A stretch of DNA of 64,000 bases. It comes from Macrostomum hystrix (Eukaryota > Platyhelminthes > Macrostomidae). Under the pieces are notes generated by a model. It searched no databases. It was not told the origin of the DNA and saw only the letters and a list, made by a program, of their open reading frames with translations. Location of the stretch: NCBI GenBank assembly GCA_950097015.1, contig CATNEN010000038.1, positions 10,678,501 to 10,742,500 of the forward strand. The letters are read 5' to 3'. Positions 23,503 to 35,587 of this stretch are shown here, in pieces. The stretch's first letter is position 1; each line of letters begins with the position of its first letter. The position numbers and the translations under genes were made by a program.

Positions 23503-25752
23503 GACACAGCCACCCCTTAAACACAGACATGACAACCAACTCAAAGGCAGACCAGACAGCCACTTTAAACACAGACATGACAACCAACTCAAAGACAGAC
23601 CAGACAGCCACTTTAAACACAGACATGACAATCAACTCAAAGACAGACCAGACAGCCACTTTAAACACAGACATGACAACCAACTCAAAGACAGACCAGA
23701 CAGCCACTTTAAACACAGACATGACAACCAACTCAAAGACAGACCAGACAGCCACTTTAAACACAGACATGACAACCAACTCAAAGACAGACCAGACAGC
23801 CACTTTAAACACAGACATGACAACCAACTCAAAGGCAGACCAGACAGCCACTTTAAACACAGACATGACAACCAACTCAAAGACAGACCAGACAGCCACT
23901 TTAAACACAGACATGACAACCAACTCAAAGACAGACCAGACAGCCACTTTAAACACAGACATGACAACCAACTCAAAGACAGACCAGACAGCCACTTTAA
24001 ACACAGACATGACAACCAACTCAAAGACAGACCAGACAGCCACTTTAAACACAGACATGACAACCAACTCAAAGACAGACCAGACAGCCACTTTAAACAC
24101 AGACATGACAACCAACTCAAAGACAGACCAGACAGCCACTTTAAACACAGACATGACAACCAACTCAAAGGCAGACCAGACAGCCACTTTAAACACAGAC
24201 ATGACAACCAACTCAAAGACAGACCAGACAGCCACTTTAAACACAGACATGACAACCAACTCAAAGACAGACCAGACAGCCACTTTAAACACAGACATGA
24301 CAACCAACTCAAAGACAGACCAGACAGCCACTTTAAACACAGACATGACAACCAACTCAAAGACAGACCAGACAGCCACTTTAAACACAGACATGACAAC
24401 CAACTCAAAGACAGACCAGACAGCCACTTTAAACACAGACATGACAACCAACTCAAAGGCAGACCAGACAGCCACTTTAAACACAGACATGACAACCAAC
24501 TCAAAGACAGACCAGACAGCCACTTTAAACACAGACATGACAACCAACTCAAAGGCAGACCAGACAGCCACTTTAAACACAGACATGACAACCAACTCAA
24601 AGGCAGACCAGACAGCCACTTTAAACACAGACATGACAACCAACTCAAAGACAGACCAGACAGCCACTTTAAACACAGACATGACAACCAACTCAAAGAC
24701 AGACCAGACAGCCACTTTAAACACAGACATGACAACCAACTCAAAGGCAGACCAGACAGCCACTTTAAACACAGACATGACAACCAACTCAAAGACAGAC
24801 CAGACAGCCACTTTAAACACAGACATGACAACCAACTCAAAGGCAGAACAGACAGCCACTTTAAACACAGACATGACAACCAACTCAAAGGCAGACCAGA
24901 CAGCCACTTTAAACACAGACATGACAACCAACTCAAAGGCAGACCAGACAGCCACTTTAAACACAGACATGACAACCAACTCAAAGACAGACCAGACAGT
25001 CACTTTAAACACAGACATGACAACCAACTCAAAGGCAGACCAGACAGCCACTTTAAACACAGACATGACAACCAACTCAAAGACAGGCCAGACAGCCACT
25101 TTAAACACAGACATGACAACCAACTCAAAGACAGACCAGACAGCCACTTTATCACAGACATGACAACCAACTCAAAGACAGACCAGACAGCCACTTTTAA
25201 CACAGACATGACAACCAACTCAAAGGCAGACCAGACAGCCACTTTAAACACAGACATGACAACCAACTCAAAGACAGGCCAGACAGCCACTTTAAACACA
25301 GACATGACAACCAACTCATAGACAGACCAGACAGCCACTTTTAACACAGACATGACAACCAACTCAAAGGCAGACCAGACAGGCACTTTATCACAGACAT
25401 GACAACCAACTCAAAGACAGACCAGACAGCCACTTTTAACACAGACATGACAACCAACTCAAAGGCAGACCAGACAGGCCCTTTAAACACAGACATGACA
25501 ACCAACTCAAAGACAGACCAGACAGCCACTTTAAACACAGACATGACAACCAACTCAAAGGCAGACCAGACAGCCACTTTAAACACAGACATGACAACCA
25601 ACTCAAAGACAGGCCAGACAGCCACTTTAAACACAGACATGACAACCAACTCAAAGACAGACCAGACAGCCACTTTTAACACAGACATGACAACCAACTC
25701 AAAGGCAGACCAGACAGGCACTTTAAACACAGACATGACAACAAACTTAAAG
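23503..25752. repeat. 48-bp minisatellite
   Basis: About 46 copies of a 48-bp unit with core GACATGACAACCAACTCAAA then GACAGACCAGACAGCCACTT. The main variation is GACAGACC versus GGCAGACC. Because 48 is divisible by 3 the array is open for 500-570 codons on both strands (TTNSKTDQTATLNTDM on plus; VFELVVMSVFKVAVW on minus). No domain, start context or splice site supports translation. Confidence 0.96.
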
Positions 25753-26325
25753 ACAGACACATAACAGCTAACTCAAAGACAGACATGACAGCCACCTCAA
25801 AGACAGACACATGACAGCCACCTCAAAGACAGACACATGACAGCCACCTCAAAGACAGACACATGACAGCCACCTCAAAGACAGACACATGACAGCCACC
25901 TCATAGACAGACACATGACAGCCACCTCAAAGACAGACACATGACAGCCACCTCAAAGACAGACACATGACAGCCACCTCAAAGACAGACACATGACAGC
26001 CACCTCAAAGACAGACACATGACAGCCACCTCAAAGACAGACACATGACAGCCACCTCAAAGACAGACACATGACAGCCACCTCATAGACAGACACATGA
26101 CAGCCACCTCAAAGACAGACACATGACAGCCACCTCAAAGACAGACACATGACAGCCACCTCAAAGACAGACACATGACAGCCACCTCATAGACAGACAC
26201 ATGACAGCCACCTCATAGACAGACACATGACAGCCACCTCAAAGACAGACACATGACAGCCACCTCAAAGACAGACACATGACAGCCACCTCAAAGACAG
26301 ACACATGACAACGGATTTAAAGACA
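25753..26325. repeat. 26-bp minisatellite derived from the 48-bp unit
   Basis: About 22 copies of a 26-bp unit GACAGACACATGACAGCCAC plus CTCAAA, directly continuing the 48-bp array. The unit corresponds to the 48-bp unit with about 22 bp deleted (the part around CAGACAGCCACTTTAAA), giving an abrupt change of period. Confidence 0.95.
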
Positions 26326-26494
26326 GACAGCACAATTTAAATATAAAATTTGATTTTTGTAAATATAAGTTTTTAAGAATACTCGCTTTGCACATGCTAC
26401 TATATACAGTAGATGATAAGAACATTAAGGAGTTTTCTTGAAAATACACTGATAAAGAATATTTTGCTTTAAAAAAGAAAAGTAAGATTCTTAC

Positions 26495-26578
26495 CTCAAC
26501 ATTACGAAGCTTTGTAGAGTGGTCGCCGATGCAAAATGAATTTATAGTTCGCGTTGTTAACTGCCCAGCCGATAGCAT
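26495..26578 (-). CDS. Candidate small exon of the nuclear receptor (alternative 5' exon)
   Basis: On the minus strand a good acceptor (CCGTTTTTGTTTAG, AG at 26580-26579) is followed by 84 bases open as MLSAGQLTTRTINSFCIGDH onward to NVE, then a consensus donor GAG/GTAAGA (GT at 26494-26493). Both boundaries are phase 0, so it could lie between the 31575-32084 exon and the 8277-8828 exon, or begin translation at its own ATG. The sequence matches no known receptor domain, as is usual for A/B regions. Confidence 0.4.
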
Positions 26579-26581
26579 CTA

Positions 26582-26870
26582 AACAAAAACGGCTGCTGCT
26601 GCTGCTGCTGTTTGTGCACAATCTGAAAGTTTAGATTGCGCAATTCAATATTATATTGCAGTGCCGTAAACAATACTCAATTATAAACCATGGCGTTGGT
26701 TACAAATTTAAGAGGGTGAATTTATTGCTGGTCCTGGAATTTCAAACTGAAAGTACTTCAGCAATAGATAACAGAATCTTGCCGACTGCCTATTTCTCTT
26801 TAGCCATCTTAAGACACTCCATAATTCCTACATAATAACATTAAAAACTAAACTTCATTAGTTAATTACG
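26582..26870. other. Spacer with short CTG repeat
   Basis: Contains (GCT)6 at about 26592-26609, which on minus lies in the possible branch/pyrimidine region just upstream of the small exon. Otherwise nothing recognised. Confidence 0.4.
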
Positions 26871-26871
26871 A

Positions 26872-27265
26872 ATCCCTAAAACTTCTAAATCCCTAGAACT
26901 TCTAAATCCCTAAAATTCTTAATTCCTAAACTTATAAATCCCAAAAATTTCAGATCCCTGACCAGACACTTCCAAATCCATTAACTTTCAAATGCATAAA
27001 CTTCTAAATCCCATAACTGAAAATCCCCAAACCTCCAAAGTCCTAAACTTAATAACCCATAAACTAAAATTCAAAATCCCTAGACTGCAAATCCCCAAAC
27101 CTCCAAAGTCCTAAACTTAATAACTCATAAACTAAAATTCAAAATCCCTAGACTGCAAATCCCCAAACCTCCAATGTCCTAAGCTTAAAAACCCATAAAC
27201 TAAAATTCAAAATCCCTAGACTGCAAATCCCGAAACTTTAAAATCTCTTTAAATCCTTCAGCTTT
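26872..27265. repeat. Degenerate AAATCCCTAAACTTCT repeats with 69-bp higher-order unit
   Basis: Irregular 16-17-bp units, then about three copies of a unit of roughly 69 bp containing AAACTAAAATTCAAAATCCC and CTGCAAATCCCCAAACCTCC. Confidence 0.8.
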
Positions 27266-27359
27266 TATTTTTAATTAGATAGCAGACTCGTAAGTTTCAA
27301 AATCCTATAATTTCAGAATCTTCCAAAATAAGAAATGAAAGGATAGATATTATAAATTA

Positions 27360-27690
27360 TAGTAAAGAGGGATGTCGTGCAACACAGGCCCCTATCGACA
27401 AAGCTATGATTACTAATGCTTTCTAGTCGGCAAATTTTGCCAGTAGACAAAGCATGAGCATGCCCCGCCCATGAGCATGTAGCTGGACTAGGGGCGGAAA
27501 TCGAGGGCGAAAACGCGAATGAAATCTGCTAAGCTAAGCTAAATGGGAGATTAACAGCCCCGGGGGGGACTACAGCTAAAATGGGATAATTAAGATGAGC
27601 AGGTGTGGGCGGAGAGCAAGGCGGATAGCAATTTCCTGCCTCCCTTCCATTAGATTGCTAAAAAGCAGCAGCAGCAAAATGAGCTGTCGC
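27360..27690. other. GC-richer patch, unassigned
   Basis: A patch including GCATGAGCATGCCCCGCCCA and ATGAGCATG direct repeats and a run of seven G at 27563-27569. No coding frame or known element was identified. It could be regulatory or a decayed repeat. Confidence 0.25.
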
Positions 27691-27889
27691 ATATCAGATA
27701 ATAAGAATCTGGGCAGCCTTAATAAAAATCATCTACATTTTGAAAAGCTTATTTTTTTTAATTTAATGAAAAATTTATTTGAAATTCATGAACTCTTAAA
27801 CCACGAAGCACAAAATTAATAATACTTAAAAACTGCAGAAAAACCCTTCGAAATTTGAAATCATCACAATAAAAAAACGACTCAACAAT

Positions 27890-29290
27890 GAACTTCCTGA
27901 GCTTGGAATATCAGGAATCGTCTGAACTAGGAATCGGCTGAACTAGGAATCGGCTGAACTAGGAATCGGTTGAACTAGGAATCGGTTGAACTAGGAGTCG
28001 TGAGTCGTCTGAACTAGGAATCAACTGAACTAAGAATCTTCTGAGCTATGAGTTATTTTAACAAGGTATCGTCTGATTTGTCTGAACTAGGAATCGTCTA
28101 AATCGTCTGAACTAGGAATCATTTTAACAAGGAATCGTCTGAACAAGGAATCAACTGAACTAGGAATCGTCTGAACTAGGAATCGTCTAAACTAGGAATC
28201 GGCTGAACTAGGAATCGTCTGAACTAGGAATTAACTGAACTAGGAATCGTCTGAACTAGGAATCGACTGAACTAGGAATCGTCTGAACTAAGAATTTTCT
28301 GAGCTATGAGTTATTTTAACAAGGTATCGTCTGATTCGTCTGAACTAGGAATCGTCTGAACTAGGAATCGTCTGAATCGTCAGAACTAGGAGTCGTCTGA
28401 ACTAGGAATCGTCTGAACTAGGAATCAACTGAACTAGGAATCGACTGAACTAGGAATCGTCTGAACTAAGAATCTTCTGAGCTATGAGTTATTTTAACAA
28501 GGTATCGTCTGATTTGTCTGAACTAGGAATCATTTTAACAAGGAATCGGCCGAACTAGGAATGGGCTGAACTAGGAATCGACTGAACTAGGAATCGTCTG
28601 AACTAGGAATCGACTGAACTAGGAATCGTCTGAACTAAGAATCTTCTGAGCTATGAGTTATTTTAACAAGGTATCGTCTGATTTGTCTGAACTAGGAATC
28701 ATTTTAACAAGGAATCGGCCGAACTAGGAATGGGCTGAACTAGGAATCGACTGAACTAGGAATCGTCTGAACTAAGAATCTTCTGAGCTATGAGTTATTT
28801 TAACAAGGTATCGTCTGATTCGTCTGAACTAGGAATCATTTTAACAAGGAATCGGCTGATTCGTCTGAACTAGGAATCGTCTAAATCGTCTGAACTAGGA
28901 ATCGTCTGAACTAGGAATCGTCTGAACTAGGAATCATCTGAAATGGAATCGTCTGAACTAGGAATCATTTTAACAAGGAATCGTCTGATTCGTCTGAACT
29001 AGGAACCGTATGAACTCGTATGAAATATGAAATCGTATGAAATCGTATGAAAATTATTTAAATAAGGGTTCGTCTTAAATAGGAATCGTCTTTACTTGGA
29101 AACATCTAAAAATGGAATCGTCTGGGCAAGGAATCGTCTGAACTAGGAATCGTCTAAACTAGGAATCGTCTGAACTAGGAATCGTCTGAACAAGTAATCG
29201 GCTGATCTAGGAATCGTCTGAAATAATAATTGTCTGGACTAGGAATCGTCTGAACTAGGAATCGTCTGAAAAGGAATCGTTTATATTTTT
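27890..29290. repeat. 16-bp minisatellite with higher-order structure
   Basis: About 85 units of CTGAACTAGGAATCGT with variants. A longer block starting CTGAGCTATGAGTTATTTTA and running to ACAAGGTATCGTCTGAT recurs at about 28046, 28310, 28480, 28650 and 28790, so higher-order blocks are interspersed in the basic array. Confidence 0.94.
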
Positions 29291-29998
29291 CGCAATATTT
29301 GTAATCGCTGAACAAGGGTTTATTTAGTTAGGTTTAGGAATGGGCCAGGGGACCCCAATCCTTAGCGCGTCAGACCTCTGGAGGGGCCGCAACGACCCTT
29401 GGTCCAGTGGAACAATTAGTATTCTACAGCTAGACACCAAACCTATTGATTCGTTTCTCTAAACAATGTCTATTAAAAAATCCACACAAATAAATAAGAG
29501 TCATACAAAAACGCGTTTGGCAAACGTAAAATGAACAAAAAGTCGTGTCGTGTGCGTTGGTCGTCACTCTAAGCCAATATATATTAGTGTGTAGTCCTAC
29601 ACACAGCAGCACACGACAGAATGTACAACAGTAAAGCATTATACTGACGCCTCCTAGAAGCAAAGATCAAGCATCTGCGAAATTACGCATCATCGGGACT
29701 TAACAGTTAGCAAACAGACCAGATAAGGTAGGGGGCACTTAGCATTATGCTGGAAATACAAAAAAAATTAAATATGTTAATTTGAGAAATGCCACAGTTT
29801 GAACGAAAGCAAGCCATTGTTATTGAATGTAGCCTCGCTACATATCAGTTGAATGCAAAACAATGATAGGCTATAGAACTAGCCAGAACAAAACGACAAA
29901 AAACTAAGAAATTATTTTTAAAAACTTTATTTTAGCAAGGTTTCCGAACAATTTACTGCATTACTGAAGATTCTTACGCAGATTTTTTATTTACCAAG
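29291..29998. other. Spacer
   Basis: A GC-rich patch at 29340-29405 (GGGCCAGGGGACCCCAATCC onward) looks like a transposon relic but was not identified. The rest is AT-rich. Confidence 0.3.
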
Positions 29999-30004
29999 TA
30001 CAGT

Positions 30005-30495
30005 GAACTGCTTAACAGTGAAGATTCCTGGGCAGTTTCCACATTCTCTATCACGGGAAACTGCTAAACAGTGAAGATTCCTGGCCAGTTTCCACATTCT
30101 CTAGCACGGGAAACTGCTCAACAGAGAAGATTCCTGGCCAGTTTCCACATTCTCTATCACGGGAAACTGCTCAACAGAGAAGATTCCTGGGCAGTTTCCA
30201 CATTCTCTATCACGGGAAACTGCTCAACTGTGGAGATCCCTGGGCAGTTTCCACATTCTCTATCACGGGAAACTGCTAAACAGTGAAGATTCCTGGGCAG
30301 TTTCTACATTCTCTAGCACGGGAAACTGCTCAACAGAGAAGATTCCTGGGCAGTTTCCACATTCTCTATCACGGGAAACTGCTCAACTGTGGAGATCCCT
30401 GGGCAGTTTCCACATTCTCTATCACGGGAAACTGCTCAACAGAGAAGATTCCTGGGCAGTTTCCACATTCTTTAGTACAATGGAAACTGGAAGCT
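30005..30495. repeat. 53-bp minisatellite of tandem hairpins
   Basis: About nine copies of a 53-bp unit. Each has a perfect 9-bp inverted repeat, GCAGTTTCC and GGAAACTGC, separated by about 15 bases (ACATTCTCTATCACG), so single strands can form a row of hairpins. Variation lies mainly in the CAACAGAGAAGATTCC/CAACTGTGGAGATCCC part. Open frames on plus are by-products. Confidence 0.93.
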
Positions 30496-31245
30496 GCTTA
30501 ATAAAAATTATCGAACAAAAGCTCCATGTCAATTACACAATGACACAATGAATATATAATGCTTGCTCAATATAGAAAATGTCTAAATTAATACAAAAAT
30601 AGCACATGAGGAGACAGGCCGAAATCGAGTCAGACTTTTCTAAGAAATAATCAGGTACTCAGATAAACGCTTACACTGCAACAGCCAAAAGTTGAACGTC
30701 TTAAAGATAAGAAGCAAAATTAAGTCAGAAAATGGCGTTATTAGAAACAGCTTCTTAATAATAAATGTATGCGCGACTGCAAACAATCTGTCATTGGTCC
30801 CAGAATTGATCTCCTTGTCAATCAGTAGACAAAAATGGCTTCTCTTTGGAAGGGAAAGTGACAAACGAAACACATAAAATTTTGAGAGTTGCTACAACTC
30901 ACGACAATTAATAAAGGTATGCGTCTATGAGAAATAAACACGTGAAAGCTTAACCTCCTGAGACAAGAAGGGATAAGCGATGTCTATGGTAGAAACTTAT
31001 AGACGGTGCGAATACAAATTGGAACATATAAAAAATCGCCAGTTTAGAATCCCGGTCACAATTTAAATCTGCAAACTGCAAACTATTGGTACCCAGGCTA
31101 GTCTGTTATAGAATCTTAAGGGCTTCAAGGTAATCGAAATCTCAAATTCGACGCTAGAGATTGGTTGGGGGTGAGTGGCAGACCACCCTGGGTCTCGCCT
31201 CTCGCACCTAGGTCCTGATCTCGATTCAGAAGGCTTGAGTGTTGA
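30496..31245. other. AT-rich spacer
   Basis: Short frames on both strands at 30640-30877 have no recognisable domain. No feature supported. Confidence 0.4.
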
Positions 31246-31249
31246 AAAG

Positions 31250-31462
31250 TGAGAGTGTACACTGCCTGACGATGAGAAATTCAGGGCAGATGTACACACC
31301 TGTGTGAGTGTGTGCCTGAGTACAGTATCTGTGTGCGTGTGTGCTCAGGAGTCAGCGAAATGGGCAGAATTGCCTCCTCGCTGGCTGCGGGTCTAGCGTC
31401 ACCAAATGATGAATCATTGCCCGCAGCCCTCTGGCAATTATTATTATTATTATTATTATTAT
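31250..31462 (+). mobile_element. SINE-like repeat with (ATT)n tail, copy 1
   Basis: Almost the same sequence occurs at 45508-45740. Shared blocks include GTGTACACTGCC, GGGCAGATGTACACA, CAGGAGTCAGCGAAATGGGC, GAATTGCCTCCTCGCT and CATTGCCCGCAGCCCT. Both copies end in an ATT-rich simple repeat and both are on plus. The 3' part can fold (GGCTGCGGG with CCCGCAGCC). There is no clear tRNA head. The copy lies in the presumed long intron of the receptor gene. Confidence 0.75.
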
Positions 31463-31574
31463 GAAGGACTGGTTGGGTAAAATATCCTCAGTCTATATTC
31501 CCAAAGGTTGAGGACAAACATCATTATCACACAATTAGGTGCATATTATAGTAATAAACTAGTCATTTGAACAC

Positions 31575-32084
31575 CTGCTTGCTCGGTTCAATCTTAGATG
31601 TGCCATTGCAAACGTCATTAAAATAATTCAGCTTAGCCTTCTTGTACTGAGCCAGGTAAGACGATACTGAACGAGCCGAGATGGCGTTGCTGCGCTGACG
31701 AGGCTGCTGCTGCTGACAATTGGTGCGCGGTCGTGGCAGGTGCAAAGTCTCCGCCGGTAGTAAAGATGACGGCTGACGAAGCTGTTGCTGGAGCTGCTCA
31801 CCTGGCGTATCGTGGTTGTCGACGCCACCGAATAATTCATCAGCAGCAGGTTCGGCTGTCTCACTGGCGCCGCTATAAAAGCTGTCGCTGCCGCTCCTTA
31901 GCGATGGCATAGAAGCCGTTGAGACTGTATGGAGAGACGACGAAGTTGTCGCTGTCGCCGCAGCATCAGCAGCGGCATCAGCCGCCGCAGCCGCGGCCTT
32001 CAAATCAATGTCTCCGTCAGTTAGCCGAGTAGAATGGGTCCCGTCAATGGCGCTAGCTGTGGTGTCTGTAGAAGCACTGGGCAT
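31575..32084 (-). CDS. Candidate N-terminal exon of the nuclear receptor, or first exon of an unknown gene
   Basis: ATG at 32084-32082 has an in-frame TAA 27 bases upstream. The frame runs 170 codons to a donor AAGCAG/GTGTTC (GT at 31574-31573) in phase 0. Composition is that of a disordered region: Asp/Ala runs (AAAAAADAAADAAATATT), Ser-rich and Gln-rich stretches, and a basic ending SSYLAQYKKAKLNYFNDVCN. The codon use is GC-rich like the receptor exons. Joining to the 26578-26495 and/or 8828-8277 exons keeps frame and would make receptors of 839 or 867 residues. The A/B domain of receptors is often like this, but nothing proves the link across 23 kb. Confidence 0.5.
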
Positions 32085-32425
32085 TCGTGAGATTGGCGTT
32101 ACAATATGTTAGATTAATATAATATCTGATTATGTATTTGGCGCGTTTCCTTCAATATGCGGAACAACACGCCCCTGTGCCTTAAGATACAGTTACTGAC
32201 CAATCAAATCAAATTGGTAACTTCTCTGGGTTTCGGCAGGCCCTACACGTAAGAGAAATTTACACTATTTTTTTAAGCACAAGGCGAGACGAATGAGAGA
32301 CTGGGTGTGGTACTCGCCGAAAGAAATTGTTTTTTATGGATCGAATGTAAAATATATCGCATGGTGTAGCAATAGCAACATGAGAGAAAGCAAAAACTAC
32401 CCTTTTGATCTATCCCTTTGGTTTA
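32085..32425. other. 5' flank of the 32-kb exon
   Basis: Presumed 5'UTR or promoter region of the minus-strand exon. No core promoter element could be identified with confidence. Confidence 0.3.
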
Positions 32426-32429
32426 TCTC

Positions 32430-33795
32430 ACTCGTGCGTCTGATCTCACTCGTGTCTGATCTCATTCGTGCGTCTGATCTCACTCGTGTCTGATCTCACT
32501 CGTGCGTCTGATCTCACTCGTGTCTGATTTCCCTTATGTCTAATCTCTCCCTGCCTAATACCACCAGTGTCTAATCTCTTACTTGCCTAATTTCTACCTG
32601 CCTAATACCTCCAGTGTCTAATCTCTCACTTGCCTAATCTTTCCCTGCCTAATACCTCCAGTGTCTAATCTCTCACTTGCCTAATCTCTCCCTGCCTAAT
32701 CCCTCCAGTGTCTAATCTCTCTCGTGTCTAATCTCTCTCGTGTCTGATCTCTCGCTTGCCTAATCTCTCCCGTGTCTGATCTCTCGCTTGCCTAATCTCT
32801 CCCGTGTCTGATCTCTCCCGTGTCTAATCTCTCTCGTGTCTAGTCTCTCTCATGTCTAATCTCTGCAGTGTCTAATCTATCTCGTGTCTAATCTCTCTTG
32901 TGTCTAATCTCTCTCGTGTCTAATCTCTCTCGTGTCTAATCTATCTCGTGTCTAATCTCTCGCTTGCCTAATCTCTCCCGTGTCTAATATCTCTCGTGTC
33001 TAATCTCTCTCGTGTCTAATCTCTCCCGTATCTAATCTCTCTCGCTTGCCTAATCTCTCCAGTGTCTAATCTCTCTCGTGTCTAATCTCTCGCTTGCCTA
33101 ATCTCTCGCTTGCCTAATCTCTCCCGTGTCTGATCTCTCTCGTGTCTGATCTCTCTCGTGTCTAATCTCTCGCTTGCCTAATCTCTCCTGTGTCTGATCT
33201 CTCTCGTGTCTGATCTCTCTCGTGTCTAATCTCTCTCGTGTCTAATCTCTCTCGTGTCTAGTCTCTCTCATGTCTAATCTCTGCAGTGTCTAATCTATCT
33301 CGTGTCTAATCTCTCTTGTGTCTAATCTCTCTCGTGTCTAATCTATCTCGTGTCTAATCTCTCGCTTGCCTAATCTCTCCCGTGTCTAATATCTCTCGTG
33401 TCTAATCTCTCTCGTGTCTAATCTCTCCCGTATCTAATCTCTCTCGCTTGCCTAATCTCTCCAGTGTCTAATCTCTCTCGTGTCTAATCTCTCGCTTGCC
33501 TATCTCTTCTGTGTCTAATCTCTCTCGTGTCTAATCTCTCGCTTGCCTAATCTCTCCCGTGTCTGATCTCTCTCGTGTCTGATCTCTCTCGTGTCTAATC
33601 TCTCGCTTGCCTAATCTCTCCTGTGTCTGATCTCTCTCGTGTCTGATCTCTCTCGTGTCTAATCTATCTCGTGTCTAATCTCTCTCGTGTCTAATCTCTC
33701 GCTTGCCTAATCTCTCCCGTACCTAATCTCTCCCGTATCTAATCTCTCCCGTATCTAATCTCTCCCGTATCTAATCTCTCCCGTGTCTAATCTGT
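32430..33795. repeat. 16-bp pyrimidine-rich minisatellite
   Basis: About 85 copies of GTGTCTAATCTCTCTC, mixed with GCTTGCCTAATCTCTC and CGTATCTAATCTCTCC. A block of several hundred bp is duplicated: the run GTGTCTAGTCTCTCTCATGT at about 32840 recurs at about 33256. Confidence 0.96.
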
Positions 33796-33944
33796 TATTG
33801 TAAACCTGTTCACAAGAAAGGTTGGAATAGGTTTGGGTCGGAAATGATTATGCATGAAGCTTTAGCATTATACGAGTACTTAGGCTGGAAGTTGTCAAAC
33901 ATAATAATAAAGATATAATTAATTTATTACATCTGAAGGCTGCA

Positions 33945-34170
33945 TACGGGCAGTTCAGTTCATGGACTAGGCGGACGCTACACCTATCCTCAATTATACC
34001 AGCTAATGCTCGTACCCATTTAACACCCATTTACCCATTTACCCATTTACCAACGTAGAGAGAACTGTTTTGCTAATTAATACATATTTTTTTCAGTATA
34101 GTCTGATAGGGAGAGAGGAAGAGGGAAGTCGGGAATCGAACCCCTGACCTACAAGTTGTTAGCCGCAACA
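33945..34170 (-). mobile_element. tRNA-like dispersed repeat, copy 2
   Basis: A diverged copy of the element at 22.13-22.34 kb. TTCAGTTCATGGACTAGGCG, CAATTATACCAGCTAATGCT, TACCCATTTAACA and GGGAATCGAACCCCTGACCT appear in the same order. A small CCCATTTA tandem expansion (34014-34050) interrupts it. Confidence 0.55.
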
Positions 34171-35220
34171 AAAATCGCGGCAACATGCGCATATTCCTAC
34201 TTACTAGTATATTAGTAAGTAGCATGATAGTTGTTACGTTACTGTAAGTAAGAATGTAAAATATCTCATACTGTTTTGATGTAAATAAGAAAATTATTTG
34301 TTTACAATATGTTTTTAAAGCTGATAATATAGCCATTTTACTCATACTACGAGTAAGTATAATGATTCATATTCATATTCATATAAAGAATAAATATCTG
34401 TGAATCGGATTACAATGTTACACATTTCAGCCCACTGTGAATGTACTTACACTCAGTCAGTCTAAAAGACAGACAGGATCGCAAATTCTGACTAGCATTT
34501 TCTTCACACTGGCTTTCTATGGTTGCAATAAAAAATGCGAGCTATTAAAAGCGAGCAGAACCAGAAACAATCCAAACTGGACATAGTAGAAGCGCTTGCA
34601 GAACTAGCCATCTAGCCAGTATTAAAAGTGCATTTTAGATTACAGAAGAATTTACGACTTAAATATATAACTAGCGAACTGGCGAGACAGTGCGGTGGAG
34701 AATTTCGGACAGCAACCCGCTAGGAAAATTGATGGCTATTCCAAAGTTCGTATCTTTGTTTCAAATTTGACTAGACTACATTGCTACGGCTGCAACTAAC
34801 ACGCGAAGGTGAGGCACAAAAATGCTGTGAGAGAAAATGTTCGCCACTGACTTCTTCGTTAACAAGAAGCGCATTGTATAGATCAAAGAATCCTCACCAA
34901 TACGATGCCGGCGCTATCTTCATCAACTACGCAAGCAGAAAATTTATAGATACAAAAAACTCGTAACTTCTTTTAGCTTCTTTTTAAAGCAGCGGACAAG
35001 CTGAAAGCAAGCAAGATTGAAATTGAGAATGTTCAAGTCTGAAATTTGTTCGTTTGAAAGTTTCAATGAAGCTACGGAGATCAGTTATGACTAATGACCA
35101 GAAGTTGTACAATCTGTTGCTATGACACTGAGGCCAGTTCCATAGCTATACGTTGCTAACCAGTAGCTGATCCAATGATCTGTGTTAGAAATTTAGCAGC
35201 TATAGCGGGCTTAAAGCCAT
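34171..35220. other. AT-rich spacer
   Basis: No exon, RNA gene or named element recognised. Confidence 0.4.
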
Positions 35221-35227
35221 AAGCTTA

Positions 35228-35565
35228 AACTTTTTGGGAGAGAGACGGGAGACACCTGAGAGATAAGACAGGGGAGAGATTAGACAGGAGAGAGATGAGG
35301 CAAGTGAGATATGAGACAGGGGAGAGATTAGAAAGGAGAGAGATGAGGCAAGTGAGATTTGAGACAGGGGAGAGATGAGCCAGGAGAGAGATAAGGCAGG
35401 TGAGATATGAGACAGGGGAGAGATGAGCCAGGAGAGAGATGAGACGGGAGAGAGATGAGACGGGGGAGAGATGAGCCAGGAGAGAGATGAGACAGGGGAG
35501 AGATTAGACAGGAGAGAGATGAGGCAGGTGAGATATGAGACAGAGGAGAAATGAGACAGGATACT
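35228..35565. repeat. 16-bp purine-rich minisatellite
   Basis: About 20 copies of GAGATGAGACAGGGGA, with variants GAGATGAGCCAGGAGA and GATATGAGACAGGGGA, immediately left of a hAT-like terminus. Confidence 0.93.
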
Positions 35566-35587
35566 ATAGGTGTTGGAAGGGGCAATG

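Noticed and set aside
23438-25764. Open frames of 450-570 codons on both strands
   Set aside because: They follow from a 48-bp tandem repeat without stops. Both strands are equally open and there is no domain, start context or splice site.
30071-30501. Repeat peptides GQFPHSLARETAQQ
   Set aside because: Produced by the 53-bp hairpin repeat, with changes of frame between units.
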